NCBI GenBank assembly: GCA_914767715.1
Contig: OU612074.1
Span: forward strand, 4,973,501 to 5,037,500
DNA: 64,000 nucleotides
Direction of reading: 5' to 3'
DNA from: Membranipora membranacea
Lineage: Eukaryota > Bryozoa > Gymnolaemata > Cheilostomatida > Membraniporidae
Position 1 is the stretch's first letter, and the number at the start of each line of letters is the position of its first letter. Below the pieces are notes generated by a model. The model had not been told where the DNA came from. It made no database searches and was given only the letters and a program-made list of their open reading frames with translations. The translations under genes and the position numbers were made by a program. Below are positions 12,420-24,420 of the stretch, piece after piece.

Positions 12420-12508
12420 CTGGCGAGTGTTTTTCTTTAGAATCTGTTCTGCTCTGTTCTGCTCTGTCTGCTCTGTTCTGCTCTGTTCTGCTCTGTGAGA
12501 AGATGTGT
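12420..12508 (-). other. A2 noncoding 5' exon
   Basis: Donor CCAG|GTAAGC at 12419-12420. The acceptor TTTTGTAG lies at 12267-12268, 5 nt before the ATG. The start site is inferred from the TATA box. The exon contains the five-unit decamer tract. Confidence 0.6.
12447..12495. repeat. Decamer tandem repeat, 5 units
   Basis: TTCTGCTCTG repeated five times, with one unit shortened to nine bases. The A3 tract has exactly the same structure. Confidence 0.95.
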
Positions 12509-12531
12509 GCCTATGTTTCATTGTGCCTCGA

Positions 12532-12539
12532 CTTATATA
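12532..12539 (-). promoter_or_regulatory. A2 TATA box (TATATAAG)
   Basis: Same position as the A1 box but reading TATATAAG, inside the conserved AGATTTAC..AAGTC context. Confidence 0.7.
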
Positions 12540-12599
12540 GTAAATCTACCAACCTAGTGACGCTTATCAAATGTGGCACACGGCCAAATTTTTCACATG

Positions 12600-15500
12600 A
12601 CAAGGTAGAGTTAACTAGCATAATCCCATTATTCATGAGATTATGGTTTAGATAACTAGATAATCAGAATCTCAACAGTTTTCTGCACTGTCATTCTGAC
12701 GTAGGTTCGCAGAGATCAACGATGGAATAACAGCCTCATTATGCATCTACCTGTTACAAAAATAGAATTATGTGATTAGCATTAGCTGATCATTTAGCGG
12801 CTTATTATCTAGGAAGTCATACGTGTAACGTAAAAGTTTATTTATTATATATTTTTAGGCAGCGAAGGCACACCATGGCTTCGGCATGTTCACATAGACG
12901 CTTCTATTCACGCACTGATAATAAGTGCAACATGTCATAGAGACTAAGATTTTGAAAACCTTAGTTTTCCTGTAGTGATAAGCTTAGCTCAAACAGAGAG
13001 ACATGAATGATGGTTATGGCTTTCCTTTATCACTTGGTAGTTCTGCTCATGTTTAGTCCATGGCAATCTTGTGTTATCTTTCACTTCCAATCGGCGGAAT
13101 AGGGTGATTTTTTGAAAATAACATAGCAGCCAAAAAATGAATTGAGTTGATTGCAAAAAGTGACAAGTGGAATTGCTATGATGAATGTCATTTATATTTG
13201 AGGAACAGTTGAAAGCTGCTGTAATATTTCGTTTTGCTATCATATTGGAAACATTCTTTGATACAGTATTTCATGATGAAAGGATTGTGTAAAAACATGC
13301 ATCAATTATTTGTGGCTTGGCAGATACTTTTTGAATATTGTGTGAAATCAACTAATCAACTGGAAACTAGTAAAAATAAGAAACGAGAGCCTTACAAGTT
13401 ATTGAATCAAAGCCTTGTGACTTCTGCGCAGCATTTATAATTGTAGTTTAATCAGCGACAGAATTCAGTTATCCTGTATTGATGTATTGCAGTATACCGC
13501 AAAATTCAATGGCTGTAACTCTCAACATCAAAACCAACAGTATTACAAGCAGGATATTTGGCTTCTTCTTACACCAGATGGGCGGAAATTTTCAGCATCG
13601 TTCTTATGAAAAACTTTTGAAGGACAACATTATGAATGGCGTGATGAATTAAAGCACAGATTAAAGAATAATTATAACTAAATTTACTTTTAGTGCGTCA
13701 TGAAAGATTTATGTGGCACTGCTCGTCAGGTTTATTTTGATATACGTAATCATTCACATAGACTTTAACAAGGCATCACTTATAGACATATGGATCTGGC
13801 AAAAATGAATTAGACATTCTTAATGACTATAATCCTTTTAGATATTCACAATAAATATCACCCTCATCTTGTGTTCATTTTTAAGCAATTTAATTTCCTG
13901 TCAGAACTTGTGGAGACAAATGAGACAGCAATGAAATTTGTTAGGATCAAAAGTGAACCAAGAATGAGAGCACAGCACAGCTCTGATTTACAATATGAAA
14001 AGAACTATATTTGTTTTTTGTCAGTAAGAGTCATAGTCCGAGCTGGAATGAAGCAAACACTTCTTGTTGATATATACTTGTAGTCAGTGAGGGCCTGATA
14101 AGTGTCGAATGCGAATGCGATCGACATAATGTATGCATTGGTGTTTCCATTGTATAGCGACATTTTCTTGCCCTGCTGTGATCAGCCTGTATTCAGTGTT
14201 CTCAAGATGAGGGTATATCAGGCGTAGGCAGTGTATTTGGTATTTGTATAATCTCTTCTTGTCTATTTTATTCAGCTGCTGACACCAACATACAATTATA
14301 TTCTACATACAATTATACATTACATACAATTATATATTATATACAATAATATAATATACAATTATATAATATATACAATTATATAATATATACAATTATT
14401 TAATATATTAAATACAATTATAAATAATACACAATTATATCCAATGTACAATTATATATATTATACCACAATTTTAACATGCTTGTTGTGCGAGAGGCCC
14501 AACCGAGTTCGAATCCCGGTGAAGACAGATTTCATTTACATATATATCATCTCTTTTACTACTTAGGAGTAGGAGGTGGCTCAGTTGGTTAGAGCGCCGG
14601 ACTTCAACACGCAAGTGTTGAAGGTCGTGGGTTCGAATCCTACTGCAGTCTATCTTCTACTGGGGATTGGTTGGCCCCCAGGTGTGCTCCGACCTGCCTG
14701 CAAACTGAGAGCAAATTGGCGCAGATATTGCGGCCTTGCCATTAAGGCATTAATATTTCGCCGCCAATGCGCGGGATGGGCGAGTGATATGCCACCGGAT
14801 TTTAATCAACCTTTTAATCAACCTACTTGGTGGTTTAACTTGTTTTGTTTTCGTACCCATTTATTGCTACTTACGCCCACTGCATCATTAAATTTAACCA
14901 CCGGCATTATTTCGCACTGAGCTTTGCAAGCTTAAGCGACCCAGCGTGGCTGAGCGGTGGGAGTGTTTGATCTCAGCCCAAGTTAAAATTCTGGTGAGGC
15001 CAGATTAAAAAAGCAAAAAGAGAGCATGGGGAGGAGCCGTTATTTATATAAAAATGTAAATATACCACAATTATAACATTTGTGGGCCCATCCTTCATCA
15101 TAATTGCTGGATTTTGGCCATGAATTATGTGTAAAACTCACAAAGTACTAACATAATAATTGAGATAATCTTAATCGATCATATGTGGAAACTTGTGCAT
15201 ACAAACGGTTGGGTTAAAAGCAGCATCATAAAAGATCGCTCTGCAAATAGTGAATAATTACAGTTATGAGGCCTGAGTCCCTGGTTTGAAGCTTTAATAT
15301 TTAGTGTCTGAAAAAATGGGTACAACAACATAATGGACTAACAAAATGAATACTGCCACACGAAAGAATTGTTAAAGAAGTTCGTAGCTGTAATCAAATT
15401 GTATGAGAATCGTCTTCGATCACTTGAAGATAATGGCTTAAACTGTGTCAAACACCAGCAAAAAAATGACTTGATCCTTACAATTGAACAAGGACATTCA

Positions 15501-16611
15501 CAAATATCAAGTGGAAAACTAAATCTGAAATATTTGCTTTTTCTCAATTTCACTAAAGTACTATGTAAGTAGAACTTTTGAATATTGTAGAGTCTTTCCA
15601 GATCATGCAAGATTTGGCTGATCTACAATTAACGTTAGGTTTACCATTTCATGATCAATGAAAGTGAAGAAAGATTATAGATACACTTTGCAAGTCACTG
15701 AATAAGGCGTTAAATGTCCGAGTAGTTTTTGATTATCTTCCCTTTGACTGCCTATTATTTTTACTGGCCATTATTTTTTCCGACAGAGGTTTCATGATTT
15801 GCAGTCATCTGTTACAAAGCTACAAATTATTAATATATTCTATCTAATACTTGAGGAGAGGATGTAAGCTAATATGTGTTAATTATTATACCACAGCAGC
15901 CTGTGATGGATGAAACAAAGGTGTGTGGATAATAATATTTACGACTTTCAATTCAAGTGGTGTATTACTATAAAAATGTGTATGCCCTCTCTGGATGTAT
16001 TATTCAGGTAGGCTATGTAAGTTAGTTAGTTATGTAAGTTAGTATTAACACAATCTTTCATATCTGACATTGCATAATTTGTTGGTTTGATAGGATGATT
16101 GATAGGGCGATTAGCAAGACACTATCTGGATCGGCCATAAGTTTGTTGTCATTATTCCATTCAGTTTCAAGTCCAGTCTTTTCCAATATCATTTCAATAT
16201 GACATCAGTTGTTGGTATTTTCCAGTGGGCCAACCCACTTGGGATTCCCAAGAATGTTCACAAACAAAACACACAGGACACACAACTCTTATACACAATT
16301 CATCTCAATCTTAAATTCTATGTAGACAGGCTATGCGTGTAAACCTATAGTGATTGTATAGAACCAACTGATATCAGCATAAAATTAAGTTTTGTTCTAA
16401 ATGCCAACAAAGAATTTGAAAGATCCATTTGATGTACTGAGATCATAGAAAGCCAGGTAAACTTTTATAATTCACGCTCATAGTGTCGCGTATTTGAACT
16501 TATCTCGAAATAAATTTGGGTATTTGGAGAAAATGGTGAGTGACATGTGGGAAGTTTAGTTCATTGTCATTGATTACACAATAACTCAATTTTGTATGAC
16601 AAAAGGTTTCA
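12600..16611. repeat. A2-A3 spacer
   Basis: No supported gene. It holds upstream flank conserved in A1-A4, an AT microsatellite at 14288-14462, tRNA-like sequence at 14470-14545 and 14935-15005, and the SINE at 14565-14828. From 15060 there is sequence similar to 3.0-4.0 kb and 7.8 kb. The rest is unremarkable AT-rich DNA. Confidence 0.6.
14565..14828 (+). mobile_element. tRNA-derived SINE inserted in unit A2
   Basis: The head has an A box (TGGCTCAGTTGG, 14577-14588) and a B box (GGTTCGAATCC, 14630-14640). The body, from about 14650, contains CCGACCTGCCTGCAAAC and TTTCGCCGCC, shared with 57.6 and 58.6 kb. CTACTT occurs at both edges, consistent with a short target duplication. The paralogous A1 site near 7085-7090 is uninterrupted. 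The anticodon region is a hairpin (CTTCAACAC/GTGTTGAAG) and the acceptor ends do not pair, so this is not a working tRNA gene. Confidence 0.75.
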
Positions 16612-16812
16612 ATGTCCATTTATGGAAGATTTATTTTGTGGATTTATCAGTGAAGTAAAAAAGACAACTGGCTAAGGAGTATCGCTTTAATTTTCAATTT
16701 AAATTTGTATTATGCAATCGTGAGGAAATCTGGTTGATATGCCACTCTGTAACTGTAGGAACATCTGTTTCTGTATTTTTTTTGTATCTGTTTTTGTATC
16801 TTCATCTGTATC
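16612..16812 (-). other. A3 noncoding 3' terminal exon
   Basis: Acceptor CACTTTAG at 16813-16814, GATACAGATGAAGATAC exon start and AATAAA at 16630-16635, as in A2. Confidence 0.65.
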
Positions 16813-17121
16813 CTAAAGTGAAAAATAATTCTTTCAGTGAAAAGGTCATCACAGTAAATGTCATACATGCATAGATTTGCATCAAGCTGAACCAACATTG
16901 GTATGTCACAACTAAGCAAAAGGTATGTGAGCTATCAGTTATACACCTTCTGAGTTTGCTGGCTACAATCGCTCTACTACTTGGTTTGAAAGCCATTTTT
17001 AAACATACTATAAGCTGTGTGATGGGAAGCAATCCAGAGTATCTTTTACACTGAGGCTGCTTATTGGCTGTTTAAATAAGCTATTATTGTATTTGCCCTT
17101 ACAATGAATACGTGTACTTAC

Positions 17122-17847
17122 TTAAGTTGATTCTGCTGTTTGGGGTCTGCCTCCTCTTGGTCGACAATGGCAACCTTGGCGTCTCTCTGAGCCATCTTCA
17201 CCACCAGCTGGTCTATCACCACGGGGCCCTCCTCTTGGTCGACTGCCATCTCTACCTCCTGGTTGTCTTCTCTCTTCTCCAGTTCCCTCTCTGCCCTGCC
17301 TGCGAGCACCTATTCTTTCTGCTCTCTTGGCTATCATTTCCTCTCTACTCATTGGTACCTCTCCAGCGTCGATGCGAGCTTGTCTTCTTTCTGCTCTTGA
17401 CTCTGCCATTGCATTCCTATCCACAAGTCCATCCTCACCTACGATTTTTTCAACTTGACCTCTTCCTCTACATTTGCAAGGCCTCCTTCTTACTTCTGAA
17501 CCATCACCGTTAGGCTCCTGGGCGATGCAGGCACCTGCAAATTAAGAATAAGAATGTATTGTATGATTATCCATTTACAAATATCATTTTTACTTCTATT
17601 CAGACACCTTAAAGTTTGAAAAAAATGTATTATATCCTACCATAGAAACCATGTTGAGTTAATTTACAGCCTCAAAGGTTAAATTAATATTCCTTATTAT
17701 GTGTAACTAAAGTTTTGAAATGTTTGAATCTATTTCCCATGAAATAAAGACAAATTTTCTTGTTGCTTGCAAGTTTTACTCAGCACATCTATGATTGTAC
17801 TCACCAATAACAACTGCGAGGAGAAGAGTGACCGTTAACTTGTTCAT
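17122..17847 (-). CDS. A3: secreted CxC Arg/Gly-rich protein, identical to A2
   Basis: Coding exons are complement(17805..17847) and complement(17122..17534), giving 151 aa. All features match A2: signal peptide to about residue 19, Cys34/Cys36, RGD at 119-121, Cys136/Cys138, and a stop codon abutting a GTAAGT donor. The amino acid sequence is identical to A2. The visible differences lie outside the coding region, notably one base in the TATA box. This is a recent duplicate or a converted copy. Function is unknown. Confidence 0.85.
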
Positions 17848-18005
17848 GGTTTCTACAAAAGTGAGTAAATGCAGCACTAAAGACATTTATTTAAACAAGG
17901 ATAAAACTTTCAAAACAATATGTAACATAATAATAACATAGTTGCACTACAGCTTCGAACATGTTAATTGTTTTCTTTTTTATTTCAGTCAAAATATAGG
18001 CTTAC

Positions 18006-18092
18006 CTGGCGAGTGTTTTTCTTTAGAATCTGTTCTGCTCTGTTCTGCTCTGTCTGCTCTGTTCTGCTCTGTTCTGCTCTGTGAGAAGATGT
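18006..18092 (-). other. A3 noncoding 5' exon
   Basis: Same donor and acceptor arrangement as A2; the next exon starts at 17852. The start site is inferred. Confidence 0.6.
18033..18081. repeat. Decamer tandem repeat, 5 units
   Basis: Same five-unit tract, with the same nine-base unit, as in A2. Confidence 0.95.
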
Positions 18093-18117
18093 GTGCCTAT
18101 GTTTCATTGTGCCTCGA

Positions 18118-18123
18118 CTTATA
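18118..18123 (-). promoter_or_regulatory. A3 altered TATA box
   Basis: Reads TTTATAAG where A2 has TATATAAG. This is a single-base change in the core promoter of a gene whose product is identical to A2. Confidence 0.6.
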
Positions 18124-18189
18124 AAGTAAATCTACCAACCTAGTGACGCTTATCAAATGTGGCACACGGCCAAATTTTTCACATGACAA

Positions 18190-21100
18190 GGTAGAGTTAA
18201 CTAGCATAATCCCATTATTCATGAGATTATGGTTTAGATAACTAGATAATCAGAATCTCAACAGTTTTCTGCACTGTCATTCTGACGTAGGTTCGCAGAG
18301 ATCAACGATGGAATAACAGCCTCATTATGCATCTACCTGTTACAAAAATAGAATTATGTGATTAGCATTAGCTGATCATTTAGCGGCTTATTATCTAGGA
18401 AGTCATACGTGTAACGTAAAAGTTTATTTATAATATATTTTTAGGCAGCGAAGGCACACCATGGCTTCGGCATGTTCACATAGACGCTTTTATTCATGCA
18501 CTGATAATAAGTGCAACATGTCATAGAGACTAAGATTTTGAAAACCTTAGTTTTCCTGTAGTGATAAGCTTAGCTCAAACAGAGAGACATGAATGATGGT
18601 TATGGCTTTCCTTTATCACTTGGTAGTTCTGCTCATGTTTAGTCCATGGCAATCTTGTGTTATCTTTCACTTCCAATCGGCGGAATAGGGTGATTTTTTG
18701 AAAATAACATAGCAGCCAAAAAATGAATTGAGTTGATTGCAAAAAGTGACAAGTGGAATTGCTATGATGAATGTCATTTATATTTGAGGAACAGTTGAAA
18801 GCTGCTGTAATATTTTGTTTTGCTATCATATTGGAAACATTCTTTGATACAGTATTTCATGATGAAAGGATTGTGTAAAAACATGCATCAATTATTTGTG
18901 GCTTGGCAGATACTTTTTGAATATTGTGTGAAATCAACTAATCAACTGGAAACTAGTAAAAATAAGAAACGAGATCCTTACAAGTTATTGAATCAAAGCC
19001 TTGTGACTTCTGCGCAGCATTTATAATTGTAGTTTAATCAGCGACAGAATTCAGTTATCCTGTATTGATGTATTGCAGTATACCGCAAAATTCAATGGCT
19101 GTAACTCTCAACATCAAAACCTACAGTATTACAAGCAGGATATTTGGCTTCTTCTTACACCAGATGGGCGGAAATTTGCAGCATCGTTCTCATGAAAAAC
19201 TTTTGAAGGACAACATTATGAATGGCTTGATGAATTAAAGCACAGAGTAAAGAATAATTATAACTAAATTTACTTTTAGTGCGTCATGAAAGATTTATGT
19301 GGCACTGCTCTTCAGGTTTATTTTGATATACGTAATCATTCACATAGACTTTAACAAGGCATCACTTATAGACATATGGATCTGGCAAAAATGAATTAGA
19401 CATTCTTAATGACTATAATCCTTTTAGATATTCACAATAAATATCACCCTCATCTTGTGTTCATTTTTAAGCAATTTAATTTCCTGTCAGAACTTGTGGA
19501 GACAAATGAGACAGCAATGAAATTTGTTAGGATCAAAAGTGAACCAAGAATTAGAGCACAGCACAGCTCTGATTTACAATATGAAAAGAACTATATTTGT
19601 TTTTTGTCAGTAAGAGTCATAGTCCGAGCTGGAATGAAGCAAACACTTCTTGTTGATATATACTTGTAGTCAGTGAGGGCCTGATAAGTGTCGAATGCGA
19701 ATGCGATCGACATAATGTATGCATTGGTGTTTCCATTGTATAGCGACATTTTCTTGCCCTGCTGTGATCAGCCTGTATTCAGTGTTCTCAAGATGAGGGT
19801 ATATCAGGCGTAGGCAGTGTATTTGGTATTTGTATAATCTCTTCTTGTCTATTTTATTCAGCTGCTGACACCAACATACAACTATATTCTACATACAATT
19901 ATACATTACATACAATTATATATTATATACAATAATATAATATACAATTATATAATATATACAATTATTTAATATATTAAATACAATTATAAATAATACA
20001 CAATTATATCCAATGTACAATTATATATATTATACCACAATTTTAACATGCTTGTTGTGCGAGAGGCCCAACCGAGTTCGAATCCCGGTGAAGACAGATT
20101 TCATTTACATATATATCATCTCTTTTACTACTTAGGAGTAGGAGGTGGCTCAGTTGGTTAGAGCGCCGGACTTCAACACGCAAGTGTTGAAGGTCGTGGG
20201 TTCGAATCCCACTGCAGTCTATCTTCTACTGGGGATTGGTTGGCCCCCAGGTGTGCTCCGACCTGCCTGCAAACTAAGAGCAAATTGGCGCAGATATTGC
20301 GGCCTTGCCATTAAGGCATTAATATTTCGCCGCCCATGCCTCGGGATGGGCGAGTGATATGCCACCGGATTTTAATCAACCTTTTAATCAACCTACTTGG
20401 TGGTTTAACTTGTTTTGTTTTCGTACCCATTTATTGCTACTTACACCCACTGCATCATTAAATTTAACCACCGGCATTATTTCGCACTGAGCTTGACGCT
20501 TAAGCGACCCAGCGTGGCTGAGCGGTGGGAGTGTTTGATCTCAGCCCAAGTTAAAATTCCGGTGAGGCCAGATTAAAAAAGCAAAAAGAGAGCATGGGGA
20601 GGAGCCGTTATTTATATAAAAATGTAAATATACCACAATTATAACATTTGTGGGCCCATCCTTCATCATAATGGCTGGATTTTGGCCATGAATTATGTGT
20701 AAAACTCACAAAGTACTAACATAATAATTGAGATAATCTTAATCGATCATATGTGGAAACTTGTGCATACAAACGGTTGGGTTAAAAGCAGCATCATAAA
20801 AGATCGCTCTGCAAATAGTGAATAATTACAGTTATGAGGCCTGAGTCCTTGGTTTGAAGCTTTAATATTTAGTGTCTGAAAAAATGGGTACACCAACATA
20901 ATGGACTAACAAAATGAATACTGCCACACGAAAGAATTGTTAAAGAAGTTCGTAGCTGTAATCAAATTGTATGAGAATCGTCTTCGATCACTTGAAGATT
21001 ATGGCTTAAACTGTGTCAAACACCAGTAAAAAAATGACTTGATCCTTACAATTGAACAAGGACATTCACAAATATCAAGTGGAAAACTGAATCTGAAATG

Positions 21101-22179
21101 TTTGCTTTTTCTCAATTTCACTAAAGTACTATGTAAGTAGAACTTTTGAATATTGTAGAGTCTTTCCAGATCATGCAAGATTTGGCTGATCTACAATTAA
21201 CGTTAGGTTTACCATTTCATGATCAATGAAAGTGAAGAAAGATTTTAGATACACTTTGCAAGTCACTGAATAAGGCGTTAAATGTCCGAGTAGTTTTTGA
21301 TTATCTTCCCTTTGACTGCCTATTATTTTTACTGGCCATTATTTTTTCCGACAGAGGTTTCATGATTTGCAGTCATCTGTTACAAAGCTACAAATTATTA
21401 ATATATTCTATCTAATACTTGAGGAGAGGATGTTAGCTAATATGTGTTAATTATTATACCACAGCAGCCTGTGATGGATGAAACAAAGGTGTGTGGAAAA
21501 TAATATTTACGAATTTCAATTCAAGTGGTGTATTACTATAAAAATGTGTATGCCCTCTCTCGATGTATTATTCAGGTAGGCTATGTAAGTTAGTTAGTTA
21601 TGTAAGTTAGTATTAACACAATCTTTCATATCTGACATTGCATAATTTGTTGGTTTGATAGGATGATTGATAGGGCGATTAGCAAGACACTATCTGGATC
21701 GGCCATAAGTTTGTTGTCATTATTCCATTCAGTTTCAAGTCCAGTCTTTTCCAATATCATTTCAATATGACATCAGTTGTTGGTATTTTCCAGTGGGCCA
21801 ACCCACTTGGGATTCCCAAGAATGTTCACAAACAAAACACACAGGACACACAACTCTTATACACAATTCATCTCAATCTTAAATTCTATGTAGACAGGCT
21901 ATGCGTGTATACCTATAGTGATTGTATAGAACCAACTGATATCAGCATAAAATTAAGTTTTGTTCTAAATGCCAACAAAGAATTTTAAAGATCCATTTGA
22001 TGTACTGAGATCATAGAAAGCCAGGTAAACTTTTATAATTCACGCTCATAGTGTCGCGTATTTGAACTTATCTCGAAATAAATTTGGGTATTTGGAGAAC
22101 ATGGTGAGTGACATATGGGAAGTTTAGTTCATTGTCATTGATTACATAATAACTCAATTTTGTATGACAAAAGGTTTCA
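18190..22179. repeat. A3-A4 spacer
   Basis: No supported gene. It repeats the A2-A3 spacer almost base for base: microsatellite at 19868-20032, tRNA-like pieces near 20040-20110 and 20505-20575, and the SINE at 20134-20398. Confidence 0.6.
20134..20398 (+). mobile_element. tRNA-derived SINE, unit A3 copy
   Basis: Duplicate of 14565-14828. Its T-arm reads GTGGGTTCGAATCCCAC, a perfect stem, whereas the A2 copy has one mismatch. CTACTT flanks both ends. Confidence 0.75.
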
Positions 22180-22381
22180 ATGTCCATTTATGGAAGATTT
22201 ATTTTGTGGATTTATCAGTGAAGTAAAAAAGACAACTGGCTAAGGAGTATCGCTTGAATTTTCAATTTAAAATTGTATTATGCAATCGTGAGGAAATCTG
22301 GTTGATATGCCACTCAGTAACTGTAGGAACATCTGTTTCTGAATTTTTTTTTGTATCTGTTTCTGTATCTTCATCTGTATC
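22180..22381 (-). other. A4 noncoding 3' terminal exon
   Basis: Acceptor CACTTTAG at 22382-22383, GATACAGATGAAGATACAG exon start and AATAAA at 22198-22203. Confidence 0.65.
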
Positions 22382-22690
22382 CTAAAGTGAAAAATAATTC
22401 TGTCAGTGAAAAGGTCATCACAGTAAATGTCATACAGGCATAGTTTGTCATCAGGCTGAACCAACATTGGTACGTCACAACTAATCAAAAGGTGAGTGAG
22501 CTATCAGATATACACCTTCTGAGTTTGCTGGCTACAATCTCTCTACTACTTGGTTTGAAAGCCATTTTTAAACATACTTTAAGCTGTGTGATAGGAAGCA
22601 ATCCAGAGTAACTTTTACACTGAGGCTGCTTATTGGCTGTTTAAATAAGCTATTATTGTATTTGCCCTTACAATGAATATGTGTACTTAC

Positions 22691-23415
22691 TTAAGTTGAT
22701 TCTGCTGTTTGGGGTCTGCCTCCTCTTGGTCGACAATGGCAACCTTGGCGTCTCCCTGAGCCATCTTCACCACCAGCTGGTCTATCACCACGGGGCCCTC
22801 CTCTTGGTCGACTGCCATCTCCACCTCTTCGCTGGTTTCTCTCTTCTCCAGTTCCCTCTCTGCCGTCCATGCGAGCACCTCTTCTTTCCGCTCTCTTGGC
22901 CATCTTTTCCTCTCTACTCATTGGTACCTCTCCAGCGTCGATGCGAGCTTGTCTTCTTTCTGCTCTTGACTCTGCCATTGCATTCCTATCCACAAGTCCA
23001 TCCTCACCTACGATTTTTTCAACTTGACCTCTTCCTCTACATTTGCAAGGCCTCCTTCTTACTTCTGAACCATCACCGTTAGGCTCCTGGGCGATGCAGG
23101 CACCTGCAAATTAAGAATAAGAATGTATTGTATGATTATCCATTTACAAAAATCATTTTTACTTCTATTCACATACCTTAAAGTTTGAAAAAAATGTATT
23201 ATATTCTACCATAGAAACCATGTTGAGTTAATTTACAGCCTCAAAGGTTAAATGAATATTCCTTATTATGTGTAACCAAAGTTTTGAAATGTTTGAATCT
23301 ATTTCCAAGAAATAAAGACAAATTTGCTTGTTGCTGGCAAGTTTTACTCAGCACATCTATGATTGTACTCACCAATAACAACTGCGAGGAGAAGAGTGAC
23401 CGTTAACTTGTTCAT
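22691..23415 (-). CDS. A4: secreted CxC Arg/Gly-rich protein
   Basis: Coding exons are complement(23373..23415) and complement(22691..23103), giving 151 aa. The signal exon and residues 1-79 match A2/A3. Differences cluster in the middle, with changes such as EEKMAKRAERRGARMDG and NQRRGGD, while the CxC modules (34-36, 136-138) and RGD (119-121) are kept. The stop is flush with GTAAGT. The unequal distribution of change, with fixed ends and a drifting centre, is the pattern seen across the whole family. Function is unknown. Confidence 0.85.
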
Positions 23416-23573
23416 GGTTTCTACAAAAGTGAGTAAATGCAGCACTAAAGACATTTATTTAAACAAGGATAAAACTTTCAAAACAATATGTAACGTAATA
23501 ATAACATAGTTGCACTATAGCTTCGAACATGTTAATTGTTTTCTTTTTTATTTCAGTCAAAATATAGGCTTAC

Positions 23574-23682
23574 CTGGCGAGTGTTTTTCTTTAGAATCTG
23601 TTCTGCTCTGTTCTGCTCTGTCTGCTCTGTTCTGCTCTGTTCTGCTCTGTTCTGCTCTGTTCTGCTCTGTTAGAAGATGTGT
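23574..23682 (-). other. A4 noncoding 5' exon
   Basis: Donor CCAG|GTAAGC at 23573-23574 and acceptor TTTTGTAG before the signal exon. The start site is inferred from the TATA box. Confidence 0.6.
23601..23669. repeat. Decamer tandem repeat, 7 units
   Basis: TTCTGCTCTG repeated seven times. The third unit has the same one-base deletion as in A2/A3, showing common descent followed by expansion or loss. Confidence 0.95.
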
Positions 23683-23705
23683 GCCTATGTTTCATTGTGC
23701 CTTGA

Positions 23706-23713
23706 CTTTTATA
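23706..23713 (-). promoter_or_regulatory. A4 TATA box
   Basis: TATAAAAG in the conserved family context, as in A1. Confidence 0.75.
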
Positions 23714-24420
23714 GTAAATCTACCAACCTAGTGATGCTTGACAAATGTGGCCCTAATCCACATTTGTCACATGACAAGTTAGATTTAACTCGCATCATCC
23801 CATCATTCATGAGATTATGGTTTAGATAACTAGATAATCACAATCTAAACAGTTTTCTGCATTGTCATTCTGACGTAGGTTCGCAGAGCTCAATGATGGA
23901 TTAACAGCCTCATTATGCATCTACCTGTTACAAAAATAGAAATATGTGATAAGCATTAGCTGATCTTTTAGCGGCCTATTAATTACGGAAATTTTAAGTA
24001 GAATGTAAAAGTTTATTTACAATCCATTTCAGCAACGAAGGCACACCATGACATCGGCACGTTCACATAGCAGATTTTATTCATGCACTGATAATAAGTG
24101 CATTATGTCATAGAGACCAAGATCTGGAAAACCTTAGTTTTCCAGTAATGATAAGCTTAGCTTAAACAGATAGACATGAATTATGGTTATGGCTTTCCTT
24201 TATCACTTTGTAGTTCTGCAAATGTTTATTCCATGGCAATCTTGCGCTCTCTTTCACTTACATCTAAATAATTGGCAGAATAGGGTTATTTAAAAAAAAT
24301 AACATAGCAGCCGTCAAATCTATCGCTTTTGAGTTGATTGCAAAAAGTAAGCAAGTGGAATTGCTATGTTGCATATCATTTATATTGGAGGGACTGTTAA
24401 AAGCTGCTGCAACAGTCAGG

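Larger units (their letters stand above)
10500..16100. repeat. Tandem duplication unit A2 (about 5.6 kb)
   Basis: This unit is followed head-to-tail by a nearly identical copy at 16101-21667. Both begin at GATAGGGCGATTAGCAAGAC. The unit holds one complete gene plus flanks. At its left end a 24-bp piece (GATTAGCAAGACACTAT) is itself doubled, which the other units lack. Confidence 0.9.
16101..21667. repeat. Tandem duplication unit A3 (about 5.6 kb)
   Basis: Near-identical to 10500-16100 in genes, microsatellites and SINE insertion. The SINE therefore entered before this duplication. Confidence 0.9.

Noticed and set aside
14571-14650. Functional tRNA gene
   Set aside because: The A and B boxes are good, but acceptor strands do not pair and the anticodon arm is replaced by a long hairpin.
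14576-14920. Frame beginning MAQLVRAPDFN (also 20145)
   Set aside because: Translation of a tRNA-like sequence with A and B boxes; a common artefact of tRNA-derived SINEs.
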